DNA of 45,175 bases from an uncultured Eubacteriales bacterium (GTDB lineage: Bacteria; Bacillota; Clostridia; Christensenellales; Aristaeellaceae). Both the position numbers and the translations under genes were made by a program. The notes under the pieces were generated by a model that saw only the letters and a program-made list of their open reading frames with translations, did not search any database and was not told where the DNA came from. Location: assembly GCA_900542395.1 (NCBI GenBank), contig UQNM01000007.1, positions 1 to 45,175 on the forward strand, read 5' to 3'. This document shows, piece after piece, positions 1-9,192 of the stretch; the stretch's first letter is position 1, and each line of letters opens with the position of its first letter.

Positions 1-2234
1 TTGTTGAAGGCATAGGAGGCGAAGGCCGTCATCTCGTCGAAAAGCTGGCTGGCGATTTCGGCGCTCACGCCGTTGCGCACACAGCCCGGCACGACGATCT
101 GTCCGTCCTCCTCCAGACCGTGGATGAAGATTTCGCGCTCCTTGGCCATGACGTCGTGCTTCTTTTTCGCCATGGCGCGCCGCACGAGGTCGCTTCGGCC
201 ATACGAATAGCCCGCAAGATCGCGCACAATCTGCATGACCTGCTCCTGATAGACCATGCAGCCGTAGGTGACGTCGAGAATCGGCTTGAGTTTAGGATGC
301 AGGTAGTGAATCGCACCGGGGTTGTTTTTGCCCTCGATATAGCGGGGGATGGAATCCATCGGGCCGGGGCGATAGAGCGAAATGGCGGCGATGATATCTT
401 CGAAATTCTGCGGCTTCATGTTGGAGAGGAAGCTGCGCATGCCGCCGGATTCGAGCTGGAACACGCCGTCCGTCTCGCCCTCGGAGATCATATCGTACAC
501 GGCCTGATCGTCCAGCGGGATATCCTCGGCCTTCATATCCACGCCCGCGTCGCGCATGAGGTCGAGCGCGTCGCGGATGACGGTCAGCGTGCGCAGACCA
601 AGGAAATCCATCTTGAGCAGGCCGAGCTTTTCGATGGTGCCCATCGGGAACTGGGTGGTGATAACCTCGTCGTTGCGCTGGAGCGGCACATAATCGGTGA
701 CGGGCTTGTCGGTGATGAGCACGCCCGCCGCATGGGTGGAGGCATGGCGGGGCAGACCCTCGAGCGCGCGGCTGGTGTCGATCAGCCGCTTGACGCGCGC
801 GTCCTCCTGATAGTTCTTTTTCAGCTCCGGCGAGATTTCCAGTGCGCGCGCCAGCGTCATGTTCAGCTCAAAGGGAATCGACTTGGAGACCGCGTCCACC
901 TCGGCATACGGATAGCCCAGCACGCGGCCGACGTCGCGCACGACGGCGCGGGCGCTCATCGTTCCGAAGGTGATGATCTGGCTGACGTGATCCGCGCCGT
1001 AGCGGCGGGCGACCTGACGGCGCTCGTAGCAGAAATCCACGTCGATATCCGGCATGGAGACGCGCTCCGGGTTGAGAAAGCGCTCGAACAGCAGGCTGTA
1101 GCGCAGCGGATCGAGCTGGGTGATATACATGCAGTAGGCGACGATGGAGCCTGCGCCGGAGCCGCGCCCCGGGCCGACGACGATCCCCTGACTGCGGGCG
1201 TAGTTGATGAAATCCCACACGATCAGGAAGTAATCGACATAACCCATTTTGGAAATCACGCCGATTTCGTATTCCATGCGGTCGCGCGCCTCCTGCGTGA
1301 CGGGCTGATAGCGCTCGGCCAGACCCTTTTCGCACAGGCGGCGGAACATCTGCTCGCTGGTTTCGCCCGCCTCGGTGGGGAAGCGGGGGAGCTTGGTTTC
1401 GCCAAAGACGAAATCGACATGGCAGCGCTTGGCGACTTCCTCCGTGCGTTCAATCGCGTCGGCGTATTCGGGAAAGACCCTGCGCATCTCATCCTCGCTC
1501 TTGACATACAGCTCGCGGGTTTCCATGCGCATGCGGTTGGTATCGTCGAGCGTCTTGCCGGTCTGGATGCACATGAGAACCTCCTGCGCGTCCGCGTCCT
1601 CCCGGCGGAGGTAGTGGCAGTCGTTCGTGGCCAGCAGGGGGATGCCCGTTTCGCGGCTGACCTGCACGAGCAGCGGGATGACGCGCTTTTCATCCTCCAG
1701 ATCGTGATCCATGATTTCCACGAAATAGTTGCCCTTGCCGAAGATGCTTTCCATCTCGCGGGCGTGGGCGCAGGCCGATTCGAAATTGCCGTCGAGCAGC
1801 AGCCGGTCGAGCTTGCCGGAGAGGCAGGCGCTCGACGCGATCAGCCCCTTGCTGTATTGCCTCAGCGTTGCCATATCGACGCGGGGGCGATAGTAAAAGC
1901 CGCGCGTCCAGCCCTCGCTGACCAGCTTGGTCAGGTTTTGATAGCCCTCCTGCGTTTCGCACAGCAGAATCAGGTGGTTCATGGCGCGCATGCCGTTGGC
2001 GGCGCTGCGGTCGTCCATGTTTTCGCAGACGTAGATTTCGCAGCCGATGACCGGGTGAATACCGCGTTTTTTCGCCTCAGTGTAAAAATCGACGACGCCG
2101 TACATCGCGCCGTGGTCGGTGATGGCGCAGGCGTCCATGCCCAGCTCCTTGACGCGGTCGAGCAGCGGCCCGATGCGGTTTGCGCCGTCCAGCAGGCTGT
2201 ATTCCGTATGCAGATGAAGATGTGCGAAAGCCAT
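1..2234 (-). CDS. dnaE: DNA polymerase III alpha subunit, N-terminal part (runs off the window)
   Basis: This is the replicative DNA polymerase catalytic subunit of the DnaE family; about 744 residues are visible and the C-terminal part lies beyond position 1. The protein opens with a PHP domain (HLHLHTEYSLLDG at residues 4-16, then ITDHG), as in all DnaE proteins. The polymerase palm carries PDIDVDF at about residues 395-401, which holds the catalytic aspartates, and GPGRGSGAGS lies just before it. The ATG at 2234 has the Shine-Dalgarno sequence AAGGAG upstream. The gene follows the small membrane-anchored protein gene by 14 bp and probably shares its promoter at 2850-2878. Whether it is the long DnaE1 form with OB fold and clamp-binding tail cannot be seen here. 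Confidence 0.97.
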   Translation of the reverse strand, partial: MAFAHLHLHTEYSLLDGANRIGPLLDRVKELGMDACAITDHGAMYGVVDFYTEAKKRGIHPVIGCEIYVCENMDDRSAANGMRAMNHLILLCETQEGYQNLTKLVSEGWTRGFYYRPRVDMATLRQYSKGLIASSACLSGKLDRLLLDGNFESACAHAREMESIFGKGNYFVEIMDHDLEDEKRVIPLLVQVSRETGIPLLATNDCHYLRREDADAQEVLMCIQTGKTLDDTNRMRMETRELYVKSEDEMRRVFPEYADAIERTEEVAKRCHVDFVFGETKLPRFPTEAGETSEQMFRRLCEKGLAERYQPVTQEARDRMEYEIGVISKMGYVDYFLIVWDFINYARSQGIVVGPGRGSGAGSIVAYCMYITQLDPLRYSLLFERFLNPERVSMPDIDVDFCYERRQVARRYGADHVSQIITFGTMSARAVVRDVGRVLGYPYAEVDAVSKSIPFELNMTLARALEISPELKKNYQEDARVKRLIDTSRALEGLPRHASTHAAGVLITDKPVTDYVPLQRNDEVITTQFPMGTIEKLGLLKMDFLGLRTLTVIRDALDLMRDAGVDMKAEDIPLDDQAVYDMISEGETDGVFQLESGGMRSFLSNMKPQNFEDIIAAISLYRPGPMDSIPRYIEGKNNPGAIHYLHPKLKPILDVTYGCMVYQEQVMQIVRDLAGYSYGRSDLVRRAMAKKKHDVMAKEREIFIHGLEEDGQIVVPGCVRNGVSAEIASQLFDEMTAFASYAFN

Positions 2235-2248
2235 GAAAACGCTCCTTG

Positions 2249-2812
2249 TCAGTTCTCTTGTGCGATGGGCGTAAAGGTGATGGTGGCCAGAATCGGCAGA
2301 ACGTCGCCGGGACTCATGCGGGTTTCAAAGGTGAGCTGGATATCGCCGTCCCAGGTTTCATAGGTGTCCCACGCTTCCTCGCCGTCCTCGCGGTCAACCG
2401 TCGCGCGGTAGCAGATGAAGCGGCGGCCGCCGAACGTGCGCAGGCGAACGTCGGTCGCACCCGCGTTCATGTAATAGGTGACGACGTCCTGCTCCCGGTG
2501 CTGCCTGAGGCTGTCGCCGGATTCGTTGGCGTAGCAAAAGAGATACAGTTCGCCAAGACTGCCGTAGACGCAGCCCGCGAACAGCGCGTTCCCGCCCTCC
2601 GCCGCGTTGTTCGTCGTGTAATCGTTCAGCGAAAAGTCGTTCGGAACGGTCAGGGTGAAGCCGTAAGCCGAAAAATCGACGGTCTGCCCGCCGGAGATGG
2701 GCGTGATGCGCTCGCTGTGTCGGTCGTATGCGTTCAGTCCCAACGCAATGCCGCAGCCGACGACAAAACAGGCGATCAGCGCCAGAATATATTGAATCGT
2801 AGATTTTTTCAT
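2249..2812 (-). CDS. Small membrane-anchored or lipoprotein, function unknown
   Basis: A 187-residue protein that I do not recognise. Residues 1-28 are two lysines followed by a hydrophobic stretch containing LIAC (12-15) and VVGC (17-20). Either could be a lipobox, or the stretch may be an uncleaved anchor. The rest is a soluble domain with mixed beta-type sequence (residues 40-187) ending in TITFTPIAQEN, facing outwards if the N-terminus is an anchor. An in-frame extension upstream to 2932 exists, but AGGAGC sits just before the ATG at 2812 and the promoter at 2850-2878 lies inside the extension, so 2812 is the start. It is co-directional with dnaE, 14 bp apart. Confidence 0.8.
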   Translation of the reverse strand: MKKSTIQYILALIACFVVGCGIALGLNAYDRHSERITPISGGQTVDFSAYGFTLTVPNDFSLNDYTTNNAAEGGNALFAGCVYGSLGELYLFCYANESGDSLRQHREQDVVTYYMNAGATDVRLRTFGGRRFICYRATVDREDGEEAWDTYETWDGDIQLTFETRMSPGDVLPILATITFTPIAQEN

Positions 2813-2849
2813 GCAAGCTCCTTTTTCAAACGCAAAATAAACCAATCTT

Positions 2850-2878
2850 ATTGTAAACCCGGCGGGATAAACTGTCAA
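2850..2878 (-). promoter_or_regulatory. SigA-type promoter of the membrane protein-dnaE operon
   Basis: On the minus strand TTGACA (2878-2873) and TACAAT (2855-2850) are separated by 17 bp, close to the vegetative consensus. It lies about 38 bp upstream of the ATG at 2812 and is divergent from the dnaD promoter. Confidence 0.8.
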
Positions 2879-2925
2879 GCGCGCGGGCGGCGGGAAGTGA
2901 GGCCGATTCGCCGCGTTTGTTCGCC

Positions 2926-2955
2926 TTGCCAATTCGCCCCGCCCTGTGATACAAT
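2926..2955 (+). promoter_or_regulatory. Promoter of the dnaD-dnaC operon
   Basis: TTGCCA (2926-2931) and TACAAT (2950-2955) are separated by 18 bp, 35 bp before the ATG at 2991. The region is shared with the divergent promoter at 2850-2878. Confidence 0.65.
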
Positions 2956-2990
2956 GAACGGGTTAAGAAGGATGCAAAGGGGGAAGAAAC

Positions 2991-4478
2991 ATGGCGTTTT
3001 GCGCGTTTGATGACAGCGCCGCGCTGTTTGATTCCACACCCGTGGAAAATATGTTTATCACCGAGTATATGCTCCGCGCACCGGGCGATTTTGTGAAGGT
3101 GTATCTTTACGCGCTGATGCTCTGCTATCATCCGTCGCCGCGCATGTCGCTCTCCGCCATGGCGAAGGATTTGGATATGCAGGAGGAGGATGTGGAGCGC
3201 GCATTCAAATACTGGGCGAGGGACGGGCTGGTTCGTCAGGTCGGCGATAACCCCGTCCGCTTCACGCTCGCCAATTTGAAGCAGTTGACGCTGACGCGGG
3301 CGGAGAATCCGGGGGATAAGCTGTATAACCAGAAAAACGTTCAATTGATTCAAGAAGCAGAACGTATTTTGAAAAGACAACTGAATGAAAGTGAAAAAAA
3401 TATCATACTGGATTGGTGTGATGTGCTTGAACTGCCTGAGGAAGTTGTCTTGATGCTTTTGCAAATTGAAATGGAAAACAGCGGTGGACATGTCAGTCTT
3501 GAAATTGCTGATAAAAAGGCATTGGAATGGGCGCATAACGGAATCAATACGGTTGAAGAGGTTGAAAAAGTAATCGTTATCGGCAGACGGAGAGAGCAGG
3601 AACTCAGACGGATTTTTAGGCGCTTGGGTATTAGACAGAATCCGAGTGATGATCAGAAAAAAATGTACAGCAAGTGGGTTGACGAGTGGGGATTCTCCTA
3701 CGAAGATATCTTGGAGGCGTGCAAGGAAACTGCAAAAGGAACGCCCAATATGGGTTATTTGAATGGAATTTTATCCAGATATTATCATTCGGGATGGTTA
3801 ACCAAAAGAAAAGAAGAAAGGCAAGCTGAAAACAAGGAACGTAAATTTGGCGGCGAGATTCTTGAAAAACTGGGACGGGTTGGTATGGTGCCTACTGAAG
3901 AGGATCTCAAGAGTATTCAGAAGTGGCACGCAATGGGTGCGAGTGATGATTTGATTAGAGAAGCGGCAATTTCGGTTCATGAACGTGGAAATACAAGCTT
4001 TGATGATATCAATAGACGAATCGAAAGCTGGCAACAATATGGAATCAGGACGATTGAAGATGTTGAAAATGCTCGTGCACAAGTAAAAGTAATGAACTTG
4101 GTTCTGTATGAAATCTACAAAGCAGCAGGAATGGAAAAGCAACCAACTTTGACAGATCGAAAGCAATTGAACCATTGGTATCAAGACTTAAATATGAGTC
4201 AAGAGATGGTAATGCAAGCGGCAGAATATGCAAAAGGGCGGCCAGAACCTATGCGTTCTATAAATGTGACGCTGGAAAGTTGGAACAGCATGGGAATTCA
4301 TACTCCGGACGCCGCGCGGCAGGAGCACGAAGGCCACGTTCAGAGCATCGCACGGAAAACGCCTACCCTGCCGACGGCTCAAAAACAGGATGCCATGCTG
4401 CGCTATACGCCGGAAGAACGCCGCGCGACATACAGCGCTGCCGTTGTGAATTTTGACGAGGAGGATGACGGGCAATGA
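2991..4478 (+). CDS. DnaD/DnaB-type primosome protein with four tandem DnaD repeats
   Basis: This 495-residue protein is probably the replication-restart or initiation factor that works with the downstream helicase loader. Residues 1-110 resemble the winged-helix N-terminal domain of DnaD/DnaB proteins. Four successive copies of the DnaD C-terminal-like helical domain follow, at about residues 119-190, 204-271, 287-358 and 370-440. Each has a W near the middle and ends in a GI-T or GWLT-type motif (GINTVEEV, GWLTKRKE, GIRTIEDV, GIHTPDAA). Known family members usually have one or two such domains. A basic tail with EEDDGQ closes the protein. GGGGGAAG-type ribosome binding sequence precedes the ATG. 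The stop overlaps the dnaC start (ATGA at 4475-4478). The repeat block (3336-4290) is clearly more AT-rich than both ends of the gene. Confidence 0.88.
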   Translation: MAFCAFDDSAALFDSTPVENMFITEYMLRAPGDFVKVYLYALMLCYHPSPRMSLSAMAKDLDMQEEDVERAFKYWARDGLVRQVGDNPVRFTLANLKQLTLTRAENPGDKLYNQKNVQLIQEAERILKRQLNESEKNIILDWCDVLELPEEVVLMLLQIEMENSGGHVSLEIADKKALEWAHNGINTVEEVEKVIVIGRRREQELRRIFRRLGIRQNPSDDQKKMYSKWVDEWGFSYEDILEACKETAKGTPNMGYLNGILSRYYHSGWLTKRKEERQAENKERKFGGEILEKLGRVGMVPTEEDLKSIQKWHAMGASDDLIREAAISVHERGNTSFDDINRRIESWQQYGIRTIEDVENARAQVKVMNLVLYEIYKAAGMEKQPTLTDRKQLNHWYQDLNMSQEMVMQAAEYAKGRPEPMRSINVTLESWNSMGIHTPDAARQEHEGHVQSIARKTPTLPTAQKQDAMLRYTPEERRATYSAAVVNFDEEDDGQ

Positions 4479-5464
4479 ATCGCGAAAATGTGATGCGCGA
4501 AGCGCTCAGCGACTTGGAAGCCCAACGCGCCAATAATATTGAAACCGAGAGACAGCGGCGCGAAGAAGCGCGGGCGAAAAGCGCGGAAATTGCGGCGCTG
4601 TTGGATGAAAGGCAGAAGCTCTTTTTTTCCGGCATGCGCGGCGCGTTTGCCTCGCCCGAAAAAGCGAAACAGATTTCAAAAGACATGCAGAAAAAGATGG
4701 AGAAGATCAATCAAAACCTGCGTGCGGCACTCGTCAGAAACGGTTTTCCGGAGAATTATTTGCAGCCGGTGTATCGCTGCCCGGTCTGCAAGGATACGGG
4801 CTATGTCGGCGAACCGATTCACGAACCCTGCGCCTGCCTCAAACGGACGGTTTTAAATAAACTCTATCAAAACGAAGGCTTGCAGGGGCTTGAACACGAA
4901 AATTTTGATACGTTTGACGAAAGCATCTTCCCCGATACGCCCATCGAGGGAAAAAAACAGAGCCAGCGCGGGTATATTCGAAAATTTCGGGAATTCTGCG
5001 AAAAATACGCCAATCAGTTTAAGCCGAATGAGGGAAAGGGACTGCTTCTTTCCGGCAGGTCGGGCTTGGGCAAAACGTTTTTGATGAATTGCGTCGCTCA
5101 GCGCGTACTTGAACGCGGGTATTCGGTGGTTGTGATTTCGGCCTATAAACTGGTTGAACTGATGCGCGCGTATCAGTTTGACGGAAAAGGGACGGAGCAG
5201 GTGCAGGATATCTTGACCTGCGACCTGCTGGCCATCGATGATCTGGGCAGCGAACCGATGATTCGCGGCGTAACGATTAGCTCGCTGTATTACATTGTCA
5301 GCGAACGGAACAACGCCAATCGCGCGATTCTGGTGACGACAAACTGCGACAGCGATTTGCTGTATGAAAAATACGACGACCGCATTGCGGCGCGCCTGAC
5401 TGCGCCCAGCCGAATGAACGTCATCGAATTTGTCGGGAAGGATGTTCGCCGCTTTGCACGTTAA
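4475..5464 (+). CDS. dnaC: Helicase loader DnaC/DnaI-type AAA+ ATPase
   Basis: This 329-residue AAA+ ATPase loads the replicative helicase onto DNA during initiation and restart. The N-terminal half has a charged coiled region (residues 1-90) and a zinc-type cluster, CPVC at 102-105 followed by PCAC about 18 residues later, as in Clostridium/Bacillus loaders. The Walker A motif is SGRSGLGKT at 193-201 and the Walker B motif is LLAIDDLGSE starting about residue 251. Sensor-1 is ILVTTN and an arginine-containing segment ending DDRIAARL follows. Translation is coupled to the DnaD-like gene by a 4-bp ATGA overlap, so the two proteins are made together. A terminator hairpin follows at 5490. Confidence 0.93.
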   Translation: MNRENVMREALSDLEAQRANNIETERQRREEARAKSAEIAALLDERQKLFFSGMRGAFASPEKAKQISKDMQKKMEKINQNLRAALVRNGFPENYLQPVYRCPVCKDTGYVGEPIHEPCACLKRTVLNKLYQNEGLQGLEHENFDTFDESIFPDTPIEGKKQSQRGYIRKFREFCEKYANQFKPNEGKGLLLSGRSGLGKTFLMNCVAQRVLERGYSVVVISAYKLVELMRAYQFDGKGTEQVQDILTCDLLAIDDLGSEPMIRGVTISSLYYIVSERNNANRAILVTTNCDSDLLYEKYDDRIAARLTAPSRMNVIEFVGKDVRRFAR

Positions 5465-5489
5465 ATAGACTGCGAACGGACAACAAACT

Positions 5490-5531
5490 AAAAGAGGGCG
5501 ACCATCCATCACGGGTGAATCGTCCTCTTTT
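5490..5531. terminator. Bidirectional intrinsic terminator between dnaC and the PBP gene
   Basis: AAAAGAGG-GCGA pairs with TCG-TCCTCTTTT across a loop of about 18 nt. An A tract on one side and a T tract on the other let it stop transcription from both convergent genes. Confidence 0.75.
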
Positions 5532-5599
5532 GACATATGGGGGAATGTGTAAACCGACGCATTGCGGCCTTCGTCGGAGGTTAGACGGGCTCAGCCCGC

Positions 5600-8296
5600 T
5601 TACATCAGCCCCGCCGCCTGAAGCTGACTGCGCAGGTTGCTCACCGCGCCCTCGAGCGACGTGTAATCAATCGGGGAGAGGGAGAGGAGCGTCTGCACCG
5701 CGCTGATGGCGGTATTGATCTGCCGGCGGGTATCGTTGGAGAGATCCGGCGCAGAGCCGACGAGCTGATACGCCGTATAGACCAGATTGCTCGCGTCGCT
5801 CACGATGTTTTGAAGATCGGAGGGCTGCTGCGCGGCGGTGTAAGCGTCGTGAATCTGGCAGATGTGGTTGGCGATGTCGTTTGTGCTCTTGAGCGTGGCG
5901 AACTCGCCCAGATACTTGCGGATGGTGTCGCCGTAAGCGTCGATGGAATCATAGAGCGGATGGCCGCGCGGAATGAGCACGATGCCGCGCGTTTCCACCG
6001 AGTAGGACGGGCAGTAATCCGTCGCCAGCAGGCCGGATTCCGTGCAGACGGAAACGGATTTGTGCATGCTGCAATAGGCGGTCGGCACGCTGTCTGCGCT
6101 CCAATAATCGGTGATGGTCTTGTAGCCGTTCACGTCGTTGTAGCAGGCGTCGGTCGCCAACTGCCCGCTCACACCGCAGGTCGTCACGCGCACAAGGTTG
6201 TAGTCGCTCGGCGTGCCGTCGATGATTTCGCGGGAGTCGAGGTTCTTCGCCTTGTGGATTTTCTCCATGAAGGATTGCCAGAGCGGCGCGGCGGCGTTGC
6301 CGCCCGTCGCCTTGGAGGAGAGCGCCTTGTAATTGTCGTGGCCGATCCAGACGGAGCCGGAATACCAGCCCGTCATGCCGGCGAAGAACACGCCCTTGCT
6401 GTCCGAGTTCGTGCCGGTTTTGCCCGCGACGACCTGCGAGGAAATCTTCGCCTTGGTGCCCGTGCCGCTCTGCACGGCCTCCTTGAGCATATCCACCACG
6501 AGATACGCCGTCGAGGGCTTGAACACCTGATGGCGATCCTGCTGCTGGTGCATATCCACCACGACGTTGCCGTTGTTGTCCACAATGCGGGAGAAGGAGA
6601 GCGGCTGCTGATACACGCCCTTGTTGGCGATGGTGCCGAAGGCGACGGCCATCTGCACCGGGGTGAGGCCGGAGGAGCCGAGCGCCAGACCGAACGGATC
6701 GGCGTTGATGTTTTTATCGGGGATGCCCATCAGGTGCAGATATTCCACCGAACGGGACACGCCCACGTAGGTCATCAGAATCTGCGCCGCGGCGGTGTTA
6801 TAGCTGTTGCGCAGCGCGCTGCGGAAGCTCTGCGGCCCCTTGTATCCGCCGCCGCCGTAGTTCTTCGGCCACGAATCCTTGCCGCTGGAATCCTTCCAGC
6901 CGGAAATCGGAACGGGCATGTTGTAGGCGATCGACGCGGGGGACGCACCCAGATCAATGGCCGGGGCATACACCGTCAGCGGTTTGATGGAGGAGCCGAC
7001 GGGCATGGTCATGCCGCTGGCGCGGTTGAGCGTCTTGCGGGTGGTGGGCTTGTAGCGCCCACCGACGATGGCCTTCAATTCGCCGGTGCGGTAGTCAAAC
7101 ACGCAGGCGGCGGCCTGCGGCTGCTCGATTTCGGTGTAGGTGCCGTCTGAATTGCGGGATTGATACACCTTGTCGGATGGGTCGCGCAGGCGGGGATAGT
7201 TGCTCCAGTTCGCCAGCGTATCCTCTACGATTTCCTGAATTTCGGTGTCGAGGCAGAGGTAGACGCTGTAGCCGCCCGTGCGGAGCTTGTTTTCCATCGC
7301 GTAGCGGTTCGCGGAGGTATCTTCCAGCCCGTTGAGGTCGAGAAAGGTATCCACCACGTCGCTGATGGCGTATTCGACATAGTGCGGATAGGCGTACATA
7401 TCCGTCGAAGCGGGCGATTTTTCCAGCACGCTGGCCGTCGAGCGATCCAGCGCGGCGTTATACTGCTGGGCGGTAATCAGCCCGTTTTCGCGCATCTGCC
7501 GCAGCACGTAATCCGTGCGGTTGTTGGTGATGTCGGGCGTGCTGCTGCCCTCGGTGTTGCGGGTGTAGAAGTTGCTGCGCGGGTTGTAATAATTGGGGCT
7601 CCGGGTCAGCCCGGCGAGCATCGCACATTCGCGCAGGGTGAGCTGATCGAGCGACTTGCCGAAATAGCCGTAGGCCGCCACGCGCACGCCGTAGTAGCTG
7701 CCGCCGAGGAAGATGGTGTTCAGATAGCTTTCCAGAATCTGCTTTTTGGTGTAGCGCGTCTCCAGCTCCATCGCCAGATACGCTTCCTGCAATTTGCGCT
7801 TGTAGGATTGCTCGCTGGAAAGCACAGTCTGCTTGATGAGCTGCTGGGTGATGGTCGAGCCGCCCTGCGTGGAGCCGCTGGTGAAGTTGGCGACCAGCGC
7901 GCCCACGATGCGCTTGACGTCCACGCCGTTGTGCTCGTAAAAGCGCGCGTCCTCCACGGCGATAAAGGCGTTTTGAAGCATTTCCGGAATCTCGTCGATG
8001 GAGACCATGATGCGGTCTTCCGTGCCCTTGTAATCGGTGATGAGGTTCCCCTGACTGTCGTATATAAAGGAAGTTTTATCCTGAGCATCCAGCGCGGCGA
8101 GATCGAGCGTCGGCGCGGTATCGACAAACGCCTTGGCGATGCCGACCACCGCGCCCAGAAGCGCAAGGGCGACGCACAAAGCGAGAACAAAGGACAGGCG
8201 AATGGTGGTCGCTGCGACGCTGAGCACGAAATTCGGCTTTTTGGTGCGCGCCTTGAAAATGGAGCGCGCACGCGGATGAACGGCGCGATTGGGCAT
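5600..8296 (-). CDS. Class A penicillin-binding protein (bifunctional glycosyltransferase/transpeptidase)
   Basis: An 898-residue membrane-bound enzyme that polymerises and cross-links peptidoglycan. A transmembrane helix spans about residues 32-56. The GT51 glycosyltransferase domain shows EDARFYEHNGVD (from residue 115, catalytic Glu) and GGSTITQQLIKQ. The transpeptidase domain shows the SxxK motif SSIK at 435-438, the SxN motif in RNSYNTAAA, and KTGT at 626-629. The tail after the catalytic domain contains paired cysteine segments (TTCGVSGQLATDAC, CTESGLLATDYC) as in PBP1a-type proteins of Clostridia. An in-frame start at 8314 exists, but AAGGAGGAG lies immediately before the ATG at 8296. 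The gene is convergent with dnaC and divergent from yunB. Confidence 0.95.
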   Translation of the reverse strand: MPNRAVHPRARSIFKARTKKPNFVLSVAATTIRLSFVLALCVALALLGAVVGIAKAFVDTAPTLDLAALDAQDKTSFIYDSQGNLITDYKGTEDRIMVSIDEIPEMLQNAFIAVEDARFYEHNGVDVKRIVGALVANFTSGSTQGGSTITQQLIKQTVLSSEQSYKRKLQEAYLAMELETRYTKKQILESYLNTIFLGGSYYGVRVAAYGYFGKSLDQLTLRECAMLAGLTRSPNYYNPRSNFYTRNTEGSSTPDITNNRTDYVLRQMRENGLITAQQYNAALDRSTASVLEKSPASTDMYAYPHYVEYAISDVVDTFLDLNGLEDTSANRYAMENKLRTGGYSVYLCLDTEIQEIVEDTLANWSNYPRLRDPSDKVYQSRNSDGTYTEIEQPQAAACVFDYRTGELKAIVGGRYKPTTRKTLNRASGMTMPVGSSIKPLTVYAPAIDLGASPASIAYNMPVPISGWKDSSGKDSWPKNYGGGGYKGPQSFRSALRNSYNTAAAQILMTYVGVSRSVEYLHLMGIPDKNINADPFGLALGSSGLTPVQMAVAFGTIANKGVYQQPLSFSRIVDNNGNVVVDMHQQQDRHQVFKPSTAYLVVDMLKEAVQSGTGTKAKISSQVVAGKTGTNSDSKGVFFAGMTGWYSGSVWIGHDNYKALSSKATGGNAAAPLWQSFMEKIHKAKNLDSREIIDGTPSDYNLVRVTTCGVSGQLATDACYNDVNGYKTITDYWSADSVPTAYCSMHKSVSVCTESGLLATDYCPSYSVETRGIVLIPRGHPLYDSIDAYGDTIRKYLGEFATLKSTNDIANHICQIHDAYTAAQQPSDLQNIVSDASNLVYTAYQLVGSAPDLSNDTRRQINTAISAVQTLLSLSPIDYTSLEGAVSNLRSQLQAAGLM

Positions 8297-8352
8297 GATT
8301 CTCCTCCTTGCCAACAGGGTAAAGCGCCCGGAAAGAAACAGGGCGATACGAT

Positions 8353-8361
8353 ATTATACCA
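8353..8361 (-). promoter_or_regulatory. Extended -10 promoter of the class A PBP gene
   Basis: On the minus strand TGGTATAAT forms an extended -10 element about 57 bp before the PBP start. No good -35 is seen at the expected distance. Confidence 0.5.
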
Positions 8362-8445
8362 CACATCCGGCTGTTTCGCATCAAAAACCGCAAAAGTTGC
8401 GGAAGAATAGCTTTTCCGAATCGGCCATAGGTTCAGGGGGAGGGG

Positions 8446-9129
8446 ATGGGCGTGACGGAAAAGCAGCTCAAACGGTATTCCGCGCGGGTGCGCAGGCGGC
8501 GGCGGCTGAGGCGGCTGACGCTCGCGGCGCTGGCGCTGCTGGCGGTCTTTCTGCTGGTGGATCGAAATTTCCGGCCGCTGGTCTTCTCTCTGGCGGAGGC
8601 GAGGAGCGCCGCCATGGCGACGCGCGCGCTCAACGCCGCGCTGACGGAGGCGCTGGAGGACGGCGTGGACTACGACGATCTGATGAACGTGCGGATGGAT
8701 GACGGCGGGCAGGTCTCGCTGCTTTCCGCGAACACCATGCGCATGAACGCGCTGGCGGAACGGGCGGGCGACGCGGCGCTGCGCAAGCTGGAAACCGTCA
8801 GCGCGCAGAAGGTCGATGTGCCGCTCGGCGCGGCGCTGGGGCTGACGCTGCTGGCGGGCAGCGGACCGCGCATCCCGATTTCCATCGTGCCCGTCGGCTC
8901 GGTGCAGACCGATTTCGAAACGGAATTTGAGGCCTGCGGCATCAATCAGACGCGGCACAAGGTCTATTTGCAGCTATCGGCCAGCATCCGCATCGTCATT
9001 CCGACGGGGGCGAAGACGACGAACGTGACGGCCAACATGCTGGTGGCGGAATCCATCATCGTCGGCAAGGTGCCGGAGAGCTTCGTGGGATACAGGCTGA
9101 GCGAGGAGGAGCTGAACATGGCGCCGTAA
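8446..9129 (+). CDS. yunB: Sporulation protein YunB
   Basis: A 227-residue protein of the YunB family, which in Bacillus subtilis is made in the mother cell under SigE and is needed for normal sporulation. An arginine-rich N-terminus (residues 9-23) is followed by one transmembrane helix (about 24-41). Conserved segments include RALNAALTEAL near residue 62, VPLGAALGLTLLAGSGPRIP around 125-144, and a C-terminal block with VPTG-type sequence (IVIPTGAKTT) and PESFVGY. The SD-like run GGGGGAGGGG ends directly at the ATG of 8446, so a GTG two codons later (8452) may be the true start. It lies two genes upstream of spo0A. Confidence 0.88.
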   Translation: MGVTEKQLKRYSARVRRRRRLRRLTLAALALLAVFLLVDRNFRPLVFSLAEARSAAMATRALNAALTEALEDGVDYDDLMNVRMDDGGQVSLLSANTMRMNALAERAGDAALRKLETVSAQKVDVPLGAALGLTLLAGSGPRIPISIVPVGSVQTDFETEFEACGINQTRHKVYLQLSASIRIVIPTGAKTTNVTANMLVAESIIVGKVPESFVGYRLSEEELNMAP

Positions 9130-9133
9130 TCGC

Positions 9134-9162
9134 TTGCCTGTCGGCCAAAAGGATGATATAAT
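9134..9162 (+). promoter_or_regulatory. Promoter upstream of the UPF0489 gene
   Basis: TTGCCT (9134-9139) and TATAAT (9157-9162) are separated by 17 bp. The -10 element lies 30 bp before the chosen start at 9193 and just after the yunB stop. Confidence 0.75.
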
Positions 9163-9192
9163 ACCTGAAAAGACAGTTGGGGGATGCGGACG

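Noticed and set aside
120..2363. Long plus-strand open frame opposite dnaE
   Set aside because: The minus strand encodes DnaE with all motifs; the plus frame is a shadow with biased composition and no SD.
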